Shown piece by piece: positions 9,668 through 17,600 of a DNA stretch of 64,000 nucleotides; position 1 is the stretch's first letter, and each line of letters opens with the position of its first letter. The DNA comes from Nostoc sp. RI_552 (lineage in GTDB: Bacteria > Cyanobacteriota > Cyanobacteriia > Cyanobacteriales > Nostocaceae): positions 49,084 to 113,083 of the forward strand of contig WGNO01000046.1 in the NCBI GenBank assembly GCA_016124525.1, in the 5' to 3' direction. Under the pieces are notes generated by a model. That model was not told where the DNA came from and did no database searches. It saw only the letters and a list, made by a program, of their open reading frames with translations. The position numbers and the translations under genes are program-made.

Positions 9668-10240
9668 ATGAATACTGATTTGTTCACTATCAAAGAGTTG
9701 ACATAGGCTGTAGGCGTCGGGATTACTCCACCTATGGTAGGACACCACCATCGATTAGGACTAGTACTACAACCCAAGGGATTGCCTCCGGCACTGCCCC
9801 CGGCGCAATCGCCCAGAAATTACCCCTTTGTACACGGAAAAAGATATCGTCCGATTGGAGCGCATCGTCGCTGTAAAAAACCAAGGCTTTCAACTGAACC
9901 ACATTCGTCACATTCCAGAAATAGAACCACAGGCAGATACCACAGTCAACCTCGTGGCACAACTCGAGCAGCAATATAGGGCTGTGATGCAGCAAATATC
10001 CCAACTGCGACAAACAGCATCAGCATTAGAGAACTTACTACGGCGGGATTGCCATTGTCAAATTGTGCAAGCTGAGGTATTGTCCCTATATAACCATAGA
10101 AGAACCCTTAGGCGAAGGCTTACTAGAAGCCACAGCCTTTAACGCCCTAGTAGAATCATTAATCAACAAAGGCGACTGCTGCTATTGCCATGTGAGACCT
10201 GTTTGTAACGGAGTCTTCAGGATACATCACCCTCGCAAAT
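9668..10240 (+). pseudogene. decayed MerR-family regulator
   Basis: From the ATG at 9668 the frame reads like a MerR DNA-binding domain (F-T-I-K-E-L-T, then V-G-I-T-P, then L-G-L-V-L-Q-P). An in-frame TAG replaces residue 12. A palindromic element (9781-9812) interrupts the wing region. The frame then shifts and continues as Y-T-E-K-D-I-V-R-L-E-R-I, followed by the dimerisation helix with L-A-Q-L-E-Q-Q-Y. A second shift near 10085 leads into a Cys/His-bearing tail (D-C-C-Y-C-H). So at least one stop, two frameshifts and an insertion are present. The Cys-rich tail and a nearby P1B-4 ATPase suggest a former metal-sensing CoaR-like regulator, but that is inference. Confidence 0.7.
9781..9812 (-). 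repeat. palindromic element, copy 2 (in MerR pseudogene)
   Basis: Starts ATTGCCTCC and ends GCAATCGC. On the minus strand it aligns base for base with the copy at 10558-10589 with only a handful of mismatches, sharing the GCAGTGCC core. It lies within the wing-coding part of the MerR pseudogene. Confidence 0.7.
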
Positions 10241-10495
10241 TCGCTATTTCCATCGCATCATTGTGATCATAAGACGGCAGAGATGGTGTTATTGCGTGGT
10301 ATAAACGTAGTACCCGTGGACAGTCGGGGAATGGAAATTACCTGTGCAGGGGAACTAACGGTGACTCCAACGTAAGCGTGAAGTGCCTAAAGCCTGTCAG
10401 GCTTCCGCCCTGAGCCTTAATCGAACAGGAACAAGCAGGAAAACCAAGAAGTGATTCTTGGAATCCCCATTCTTCCAGGCGGGGAAAATGTCAAG
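10241..10495 (+). mobile_element. 3' remnant of an IS200/IS605-type tnpB with right-end hairpin
   Basis: One frame from about 10255 reads C-D-H-K-T, A-E-M-V-L-L-R-G-I-N and then P-V-D-S-R-G-M-E-I, the pattern of a TnpB C-terminus just after its zinc ribbon. After a stop and frame changes, another frame reads A-G-K-P-R-S-D-S-W-N-P-H, a typical TnpB tail. The DNA then forms a TCCCC/GGGGA hairpin near 10470-10487 and ends near a GTCAA, as in the right ends of this family. No transposase core remains. It is fused to the end of the decayed MerR gene. Confidence 0.6.
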
Positions 10496-10530
10496 ACTGT
10501 CCAGCTTTCTGTACCTAGATAAAGAGCATT

Positions 10531-13500
10531 ATGTGGCAACAAGAAAAAAAAGAGAGTGCGATTGTGCGGAGCGCAGTGCCAGAGGCAATCGTCAGCCTTG
10601 CCTTATTCCTGTCCCTGGCTACAACCCCTATGGCAGCATTTTTATTCGTGTCGACACCTGTGCTGGCACGGTCTGCCACTGAAAATGAAACCTTGTCAGA
10701 TGAGCCTAACTATCTCGATTCCCGTTCTTTGGTTCATACTTACAGACAAAACCCTAACCTAAAAGCAAATTTTCTTGGCTTTGCCCTTGCATCACAGCAA
10801 GCTATCAAAGTGGCTAGAGGCACGGCCATAGCTCAGGGAGAAGCACCATCAAATACCGAAGCAACATCGGAATCAAATCAACAGCAGCCTTTAGAAACTA
10901 TCCCAAATACCGAAGCAACATCGGAATCAAATCAACAGCAGCCTTTAGAAACTATCTTTAATCTTGAAGAACTACCTCGGTGGTGGTTTTTGTTACCTAC
11001 GGCTGCTATATTTGGATTACTAATGTGGGTTTTCCAGTCACGCCTATGGGTCATTGAGGCTAAAAATTCCACCCCAGATCCAAACGCCAATGCTTCTTCT
11101 GAGAATGAAGTGGCAATAAATGACACAAATCTTACTTCCAGTGCTGATGAACCTCTAGCAGGAACGGCTGACCACGATGCTGATTTGGCACCAGAAGCCA
11201 AAGCCGCTATTAGCTCCGTTGTCAGGGACAATATCAATAATCAGAAATCCCTTGAAACCAATAATTTAAGTAATGTTACAAGCTTAGAATCGTTTGATGA
11301 TCAATCACCCTGGGATATGGAAGCACCCGCAGATGTGGTCAATATTCCATACCCTCAATTACCAGATTTATCTCAACCAATATCTGAAGAGTCCAAAGCT
11401 GCAGAAGTGTTATTGGATTCTGAAGCGGAAAATTACAAGAGCAAAGACTTCAGCGAGGAAACCGCAGAACAACCCCAGATAGAATTAAATCAAAATACGA
11501 ACTTAGCTGGTGATATTGATAATACAAGCCAGCTAAATAATGATAACGAAACCATATTAACCTTATCGATTGAAGAAGTTATTAGTTCAGATCCCACACT
11601 CTCAGATATTACCGAAGACATATTGAATGTAGTAGCGGATGCAGCTGAACCCACGAACTGTGAGACAGATATTTTTGCAGATGGTGCAACTTTTGTAGAA
11701 ACCGATATGGGATCATCTGTTGGGAATCAAAGTCATCTTGAGTGTGAAGGAGAAATGCTGAGTGATACCATAGAAGGTGCAGTATTTAATTTCGACGGAG
11801 AACGAAGTATTGCCCTCAAGCCCCGTAATTCCCAATGGGCTTATGTGAGTTGGTACCTTGATAAAAGGTGTCAGCAAGCATTAGAAACTAACGGCATCTC
11901 TCAATTAGCCTTGCGGTTGTATGATGTCACGGATTTGGACTTGAGTTATCAAACACCGGAGTTAGTACATCAATATGAACTAGAGTCAGGAGAAGTAGAG
12001 AAATATATTCCCATTCCCCGCAGTAGTAGCGACTATATCAGCGAAATAGGTTATTTAACTCAAGACGATTGCTGGGTAAGAATTGCTCGTTCCGAAAGGG
12101 TGCGCGTTTTTTATACACCCCTGCAAGATACCACAGAAGAGCCATTATTTAGTCTTGATGGAGAACGAAGTATTACCCTCAAGCCCCGTAGTTTCCAATG
12201 GGCTTATGTGAGTTGGTATATTGATAGAACATGTCAGGAAGCATTAGAAACTAACGGCATCCTTCAATTAGCCTTGCGGTTGTATGATGTCACGGATTTA
12301 GACTTGAGTTATCAAAGGCCGGAGTTAGTACAGCAGTATGAACTAGAGTCAAAAGAAGTAGAGAAATATATCCCCATTCCCCAAAGTAATAGCGATTATA
12401 TCGCCGAAATAGGCTATGTAACTCAAGGCCATTGCTCGGGACGCAGTGCAGGAGGCAATGCCTGGGTAACAATTGCCCGTTCTCCAAGAGTGCGCGTCTT
12501 TGATACAGTCCTGCAAGATACCATAGAAGAGCCATTATTTAATCTTGATGGGGAACGAGGTATTACCATCAAGCCCCGTAATTCCCAATGGGCTTATGTG
12601 AGTTGGTATATTGACAGAACATGTCAGGAAGCATTAGAAACTAACGGTATCTCTCAATTAGCCTTGCGGTTGTATGATGTCACGGATTTAGACTTGAGTT
12701 ATCAAAGGCCTGAGTTAGTACAGCAGTATGAACTAGAGTCAAAAGAAGTAGAGAAATATATCCCCATTCCCCAAAGTAATAGCGATTATATCGCCGAAAT
12801 AGGCTATGTAACTCAAGGCCATTGCCCGGGGCGCAGTGCGGGAGGCAATTCCTGGGTAACAATTGCCCGTTCTGCAAGAGTGCGCGCTTTTTATACACTC
12901 CTGCAAGATACCATAGAAGAGCCATTATTTAATCTTGATGGGGAACAAAGTATTACCCTCAAGTCTCGTAATTCCCAATGGGCTTATGCGAGTTGGTACA
13001 TTGACCAAACTGGTCAGGAAGCATTAGAAACTAACGGTATCTCTCAATTGGCCTTGCGGTTGTATGATGTCACAGATCTAGACTTGAGTTATCAAAGGCC
13101 TGAGTTAGTACAGCAGTATGAACTAGAATTAGCCAGAAAAGAAAAATATATTGCTATTCCCCAAAGCGATCGCGATTATATCGCCGAAATAGGTTATGTG
13201 ATTCGGGGGGATATTTGGGTAAGTATCAGCCGTTCCGAAAGAATTCGCGTCTTTGGTATACCCTTGACAGATACCAGAGATGAAAATATACCCACAACAG
13301 AGATAACATCCGTGGATTTGCCCAGTACAAATAATGAAAGTAAAATTCTGCTCAAACCCCGAACTCCCAAGTGGGCTTATGCAATTTGGTACATTTCCAC
13401 AAATGATCAGCAAACACTGGAAAATAAAAACATCTCCCAATTATATCTGCGGTTGTATGATGTCACGGATTTAGATTTGAGTTATCAGACACCGAAGTTG

Positions 13501-13920
13501 GTACGGCAATACGAATGCGATGAGATCACAAGTGATCGCTACGTGGGAATTCCTGCAGTTGATCATGACTACATTGCTGAAATAGGTTATGTGACAAAAG
13601 GCGATTGCGCCGAGCCCACTTCCGAAGGCAATCACTGGGAGATGATTGTCCGTTCAGAAAGGATTCGCGTGTTCGGTCGTCCCCAACCAGATTTTTGGTT
13701 TATTACAGATACTGAATTAATTATCCACGGTTCCACAGAACCAAGTGCAACAGTAAATATTTCTGGTAAACCCATCAAAATTAGATCAGATGGTACTTTC
13801 CACCTGCGTCTTCCTTGCTCAAAAAACTTAATTGACTATATGATGACAGCAATTGCAGCTAATGGGGAACAAAGTACAACTATCCGTAAGAAATTTTCTC
13901 AGGAAGATTTAGAAAGTTAA
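10531..13920 (+). CDS. secreted or membrane-anchored protein with five DUF4912-like repeats
   Basis: 1129 residues. An N-terminal hydrophobic signal-like stretch (about 13-46, ending A-R) and a transmembrane helix near 151-170 are followed by a long acidic linker (about 180-415). Five repeats of 120-130 residues then start near 420, 543, 672, 802 and 935. Each has a W-A-Y-x-x-W-Y strand, an L-R-L-Y-D-V-T-D-L-D-L-S-Y block, an I-A-E-I-G-Y block and an R-S-x-R-[VI]-R-[VA]-F end, which fits DUF4912 of cyanobacteria. A short beta-sandwich-like tail closes it. Repeats 2, 3 and 5 carry a 9-residue insertion made by a palindromic DNA element, and another copy encodes part of the signal region. Function unknown; surface or periplasmic binding is a guess. 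Confidence 0.8.
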   Translation: MWQQEKKESAIVRSAVPEAIVSLALFLSLATTPMAAFLFVSTPVLARSATENETLSDEPNYLDSRSLVHTYRQNPNLKANFLGFALASQQAIKVARGTAIAQGEAPSNTEATSESNQQQPLETIPNTEATSESNQQQPLETIFNLEELPRWWFLLPTAAIFGLLMWVFQSRLWVIEAKNSTPDPNANASSENEVAINDTNLTSSADEPLAGTADHDADLAPEAKAAISSVVRDNINNQKSLETNNLSNVTSLESFDDQSPWDMEAPADVVNIPYPQLPDLSQPISEESKAAEVLLDSEAENYKSKDFSEETAEQPQIELNQNTNLAGDIDNTSQLNNDNETILTLSIEEVISSDPTLSDITEDILNVVADAAEPTNCETDIFADGATFVETDMGSSVGNQSHLECEGEMLSDTIEGAVFNFDGERSIALKPRNSQWAYVSWYLDKRCQQALETNGISQLALRLYDVTDLDLSYQTPELVHQYELESGEVEKYIPIPRSSSDYISEIGYLTQDDCWVRIARSERVRVFYTPLQDTTEEPLFSLDGERSITLKPRSFQWAYVSWYIDRTCQEALETNGILQLALRLYDVTDLDLSYQRPELVQQYELESKEVEKYIPIPQSNSDYIAEIGYVTQGHCSGRSAGGNAWVTIARSPRVRVFDTVLQDTIEEPLFNLDGERGITIKPRNSQWAYVSWYIDRTCQEALETNGISQLALRLYDVTDLDLSYQRPELVQQYELESKEVEKYIPIPQSNSDYIAEIGYVTQGHCPGRSAGGNSWVTIARSARVRAFYTLLQDTIEEPLFNLDGEQSITLKSRNSQWAYASWYIDQTGQEALETNGISQLALRLYDVTDLDLSYQRPELVQQYELELARKEKYIAIPQSDRDYIAEIGYVIRGDIWVSISRSERIRVFGIPLTDTRDENIPTTEITSVDLPSTNNESKILLKPRTPKWAYAIWYISTNDQQTLENKNISQLYLRLYDVTDLDLSYQTPKLVRQYECDEITSDRYVGIPAVDHDYIAEIGYVTKGDCAEPTSEGNHWEMIVRSERIRVFGRPQPDFWFITDTELIIHGSTEPSATVNISGKPIKIRSDGTFHLRLPCSKNLIDYMMTAIAANGEQSTTIRKKFSQEDLES
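10558..10590 (+). repeat. palindromic element, copy 3 (in signal-sequence codons)
   Basis: GCGATTG...GGCAATC with core GCAGTGCC. It is read in frame as part of the N-terminal region of the DUF4912-repeat protein, encoding the residues from A-I-V through P-E-A-I-V. Confidence 0.75.
12431..12459 (+). repeat. palindromic element, copy 4 (DUF4912 repeat 2)
   Basis: ATTGC...GCAAT, 29 bp, with core GCAGTGC. Compared with repeat 1, which reads D-D-C-W at this place, it adds exactly nine residues (27 nt) in frame. Confidence 0.8.
12821..12849 (+). repeat. palindromic element, copy 5 (DUF4912 repeat 3)
   Basis: Same position within its repeat as copy 4 and nearly identical. It was probably copied together with the 390-bp unit. 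Confidence 0.8.
13601..13632 (+). repeat. palindromic element, copy 6 (DUF4912 repeat 5)
   Basis: GCGATTGCGCC...GGCAAT with a diverged core (CCCACTTCC). Again nine extra residues (A-E-P-T-S-E-G-N-H) at the same site as in repeats 2 and 3. Repeat 4 lacks it. Confidence 0.65.
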
Positions 13921-13945
13921 AATTTGTAATTCGTAATTCGTAAGA
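13921..13945. repeat. short tandem heptamer-like repeat
   Basis: AATTCGTA-type units repeated directly after the stop codon of the DUF4912 gene. Such repeats are common in Nostocales intergenic DNA. Confidence 0.6.
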
Positions 13946-13986
13946 TTGACATCGACCGAATTCAAATATGCGGTTTTTGAACTGTT

Positions 13987-14015
13987 GTAGAGATGTTCCG
14001 CCGGAACGTCTCTAC
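13987..14015. repeat. inverted repeat, possible terminator
   Basis: Arms of 14 nt (GTAGAGA-GTTCCG and its complement, one G-T change) around a single base. It resembles a dispersed palindrome of filamentous cyanobacteria. It sits between the convergent DUF4912 and msrB genes, where it could end transcripts. Confidence 0.6.
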
Positions 14016-14073
14016 CAGTAATAAAAAAAAAGTGTATGAAGAAGGCGGGATTGATTAATTCCCACCCTCATCT

Positions 14074-14568
14074 TTAAGCAGGTTCAAATCTCAGCGCGAC
14101 ACCGTTCATGCAGTAACGCAAACCAGTAGGTACAGGGCCATCATTAAACACATGGCCTAGATGTCCACCACAATTGCTGCAATGCACTTCTGTTCTAGTC
14201 ATAAAAAATGACCGATCTACACTGGTAGCGATGGCTCCTTCAATTGGTTGATAAAAGCTTGGCCAGCCAGTGCCACTGTTAAACTTAGTGTCTGATATGA
14301 ATAATGGTTGTCCACAGCCAGCACACACAAAAGTACCCTTGTCATATTGCTTGTCGAGTGGGCTGCTGAAAGCGGGTTCAGTACCATGTTTTCTTAACAC
14401 CCGAAACTGTTCTGGCGTTAAAATTGAGCGCCACTCTTGTTCAGATTTGGTAATTGCAAATTGGCTTTTAGAAGTAGTCATGTTCTCCGAACCCCAATTG
14501 ATATTGCGTGATAAAATTGCTGTGCCAATAAATACGGCACTGGCCTCTAAAAAATAACGTTTGTCCAT
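14074..14568 (-). CDS. msrB: peptide-methionine (R)-S-oxide reductase
   Basis: Reduces the R form of methionine sulfoxide in proteins. Two C-x-x-C pairs (C-A-G-C-G and C-S-N-C-G-G) bind a structural zinc. The segments F-N-S-G-T-G-W-P-S-F and H-L-G-H-V-F-N-D-G-P are family hallmarks, and the catalytic Cys lies in R-Y-C-M-N-G near the C-terminus. The first 29 residues hold a hydrophobic stretch that may be an export signal or anchor. If that start is wrong, an internal ATG at 14481 gives a cytosolic form. It is convergent with the DUF4912 gene and follows the caspase gene on the same strand with a gap of about 100 bp. Confidence 0.92.
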   Translation of the reverse strand: MDKRYFLEASAVFIGTAILSRNINWGSENMTTSKSQFAITKSEQEWRSILTPEQFRVLRKHGTEPAFSSPLDKQYDKGTFVCAGCGQPLFISDTKFNSGTGWPSFYQPIEGAIATSVDRSFFMTRTEVHCSNCGGHLGHVFNDGPVPTGLRYCMNGVALRFEPA

Positions 14569-14672
14569 GATTCCTATTTTACCTTAAGCAATTTGGGCAA
14601 CAGAACCATTTAAAATTCACTAGCCATCTCTGACAAAGATCCACAAGACATATTTAATTTCTGAGATGACTT

Positions 14673-17600
14673 TTAATCACCAAAACACAGTTCATACTCT
14701 TCTGTAGTAACATCAGGGTGTGTTTTCAGATAATCACCCAAGCGATCACAAGCATAGTTCAACAGCTGGTCTAGCTTTAATGTTTGCAGTTCTATTTCCT
14801 CTAGGTTCCACAGTTTAACTGTGGTATCCTCACTCGCAGAAGCTAGCATTTTACCGTCAGGACTGAAATGAACACTTTTTACCCCGTCATTATGCCCGGA
14901 GAAGGTTTTCAGCAAAATACCACTGCTAACATTCCAGAGTTTAACAGTTTTATCATCACTACCTGAAGCGATCATTTTGCCATCGGGTGAGAAACTAACA
15001 TGATTCACCAAATCAGTATGTCCTTGGAAAGTGTGGAGCAGTGAACCGTCTAAGTTCCAGAGTTTAACAGTTTTATCATCACTACCTGAAGCGATACTTT
15101 TGCCATCGGGAGCAAAGTTAATGCTCCATATACTAGCGCTATGACCAGGGAAAGTTCTCAGCAAGCGACCGTCTCGGTTCCAGAGTTTGATAGTTTTGTC
15201 TGCACTGGCTGAAGCGATAATTTTGCCATCGGGGCTGAATTGGATATTAGTTACCCAACCATGATGACCTGAAAGAGTTCTCAACAGCTTACCGTCTCGG
15301 TTCCAAAGTTTGATAGTTTTGTCTGCACTACCAGAAGCCAGAATTTGATCGTCAGGGCTAAAAATCATATTTGTGATCGAGTGTTTGTGTCCCTTCAAGG
15401 TATGCAACAAAGTAGCATCTCGTTGGCGAATCTCAATAGTCTGATCTTCAGTTGCTAGCGCCACAGTATTGCCATCACTGGTAAAGGTGATGGTGGTAAT
15501 ATCTTCAATGGGAGAAGCCAGTATTTTTAGTAATCGACCATTCAAACTCCATACTTTCATGGTTTTGTCAGCACTAAAGGAGGTAATAGTACTGCCATCG
15601 GCTGTGAAGCTGACATTGTTTACACTGCTCTTGTGCCCGTAAAAAGTTTTTGGCAATGTTTTTTCTAGTTTCCATAATCGAACAGTATTGTCGTCACTAG
15701 CCGAGGCGAGTCTATCACTATCTGGGCTAAAACTCAAACTATTAACTTCATGGGTGTGACCTGGTAAAGTATCTAGCAAGTTACCCGCACGAGTCCAAAG
15801 CTTTATAGTTTTATCAGCGCTGGCGGAAGCGATCATTTTACCATCAGCAGAAAACCGCACTTTCCAGACACCACCATTGTGGCCTTCTATGATTCTCAGT
15901 AAATTACCATCACGACTCCAGAGTTTGATTGAATGGTCAGCACTGGCTGAAGCAATTGTTTGACCGTCCGGGCTAAAACTCACATCTAAAACTTCTCTGG
16001 TACTTCCTGGCAAAGTTGATAACAAACGACCGTCTAAACTCCAAAGTTTAACTGTGCCATCATCACTGGCTGAGGCAATAGTATCACCGTCCGGTGAGAA
16101 ACTAACTTCATTTATACTGCGGTTATGCCCAATGAAATTTGCTAGTAACTTGCCATCGCTATTCCAAAGTTTAGCCGTGTTGTCATGGCTACCACTGACT
16201 AAAAATTGACCATCTGGTGAGAAACTGACAGTATTCACACCATGAAGATGTCCTGTGATAGTTTTGAGTAACTTACCGTCACGACTCCAGATTTTGATGG
16301 TGTTATCAGCACTGGCAGAAGCTATTGTTTTACCATCCGGCGAAAAACTCACGCTATTGACACTATCTTGATGCTCTGTCAGAGTTGCTAATAAACTGCC
16401 ATTGCTACCCCAAATTAGGATGCTGTTATCGGCATAACCAGCAGCCAATATTTTACCATCCGGTGCAAAAGTGACGCTGGTTACCCAAGAATTATGAGTC
16501 AAACGGTTAAGTTCTTGAGTGCCATACACTGCCTGTTGTAGGATAAACGCAGTTTTAGATTGGATATTTTGGGGAATTAAAGGAGTATTTTTTTGTACTT
16601 CCTTTCCTGCCTTGAGTCCAGTGAGTAATGCTTCTAACTGCTTATTGGAGACGAGAAAGTTTTCTGACAAGGAATTTAAAGCCTGTATCTCTCCTAACTG
16701 AGCTTTTTGAGTTTGTTGGTAAGCTAAAACAGCTAAACCGAAAGCAGTCAGTCCCAGAATACTAATGATCCCCACAGTTCTTTGAGCTTTTCTGAGTCTA
16801 TTTTTTTCTTTTTGCTGTTGACGTTTTCTTTCTAGTAAACAGGCTTGAATAAAGCGCTGAACATCAACAGACACTTCATCAATGTAATTCATATAAATTT
16901 CTTCAGCTTCCGCCAGGCGAACACCTTGTAAGAGAAAATCTGGTTGTTCATTGTTATTGATCCACAAAGCTGCTGCTTGGGCAATTTGACGTTGCGATCG
17001 CAACCTCGCGCGATTTTCCTCCAACCACCAACGCAACGTTGACCAGTAGCGAATCAGAACTTCGTGGGCTACTTCTACAGTTGCGGGTGAAGATGTAGGA
17101 AATGGGAGAGAAGTTTTTTCTATTTCTCCCACTCCTCGTACTTCTGTAAACACACCTGTATCTTCTTCTAAATTCACAACTACCAGCTTTGCAGCAATTA
17201 ACACTTGTAATGTTCTTTCTACCAAAGCCACCGGATATTTTTTAACAATTAACTCAGATTTGAGTACCCGTCGTCTAGTATCTTCTGTACCCTCACCCAA
17301 CTGTGTCAACGACAGAAAAATCCACCGCGCGCATTCTTGAGCTTCTGGATCTAAAGTTTTGTAAACCTTTTGGGCTTTATTTTCCAGTGCTCCTTTAATT
17401 CCGCGCAAATGCTGCTGATAAGCTTGTAAGGTAATTGTCCCATTTTCGCGGTATTCCCACAGTTGTTCTAAAACAAATTCTAAAAGTGGTAAATCGCCAG
17501 CAGAGTGCTGTAACTCTTGCATCAACACTTCCACCAATTCGGCCTCTACTGTTAAACCAACTTGTTCAGATGGGTTAATAATCATGCGGCGATACTCTTG

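Larger units (their letters stand above)
12157..12936 (+). repeat. 390-bp tandem duplication inside the DUF4912 gene
   Basis: Two consecutive units, roughly 12157-12546 and 12547-12936, have the same length of 390 bp and differ at few positions, so they stem from a recent duplication. The first unit is 363 bp apart from the second, shorter by exactly 27 bp because it lacks the palindromic element. Confidence 0.8.

Noticed and set aside
9732..10013. 93-codon minus-strand frame across the MerR remnant
   Set aside because: Antisense shadow of the pseudogene; no start signal or family pattern.
12290..12925. Two near-identical minus-strand frames
   Set aside because: They are antisense of the duplicated 390-bp DUF4912 units.
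11790..13700. Regular repeats resembling a CRISPR array
   Set aside because: Units are 363-393 bp and encode protein domains; no short repeats with spacers anywhere in the window.
13987..14015. Inverted repeat as a gene-specific terminator
   Set aside because: The sequence looks like a dispersed palindrome family, so a specific terminator role is only possible and is listed as a repeat instead.
14085..14100. GGTTCAAATC, a tRNA T-loop-like string
   Set aside because: It lies inside msrB and no acceptor or anticodon stem can be formed around it.
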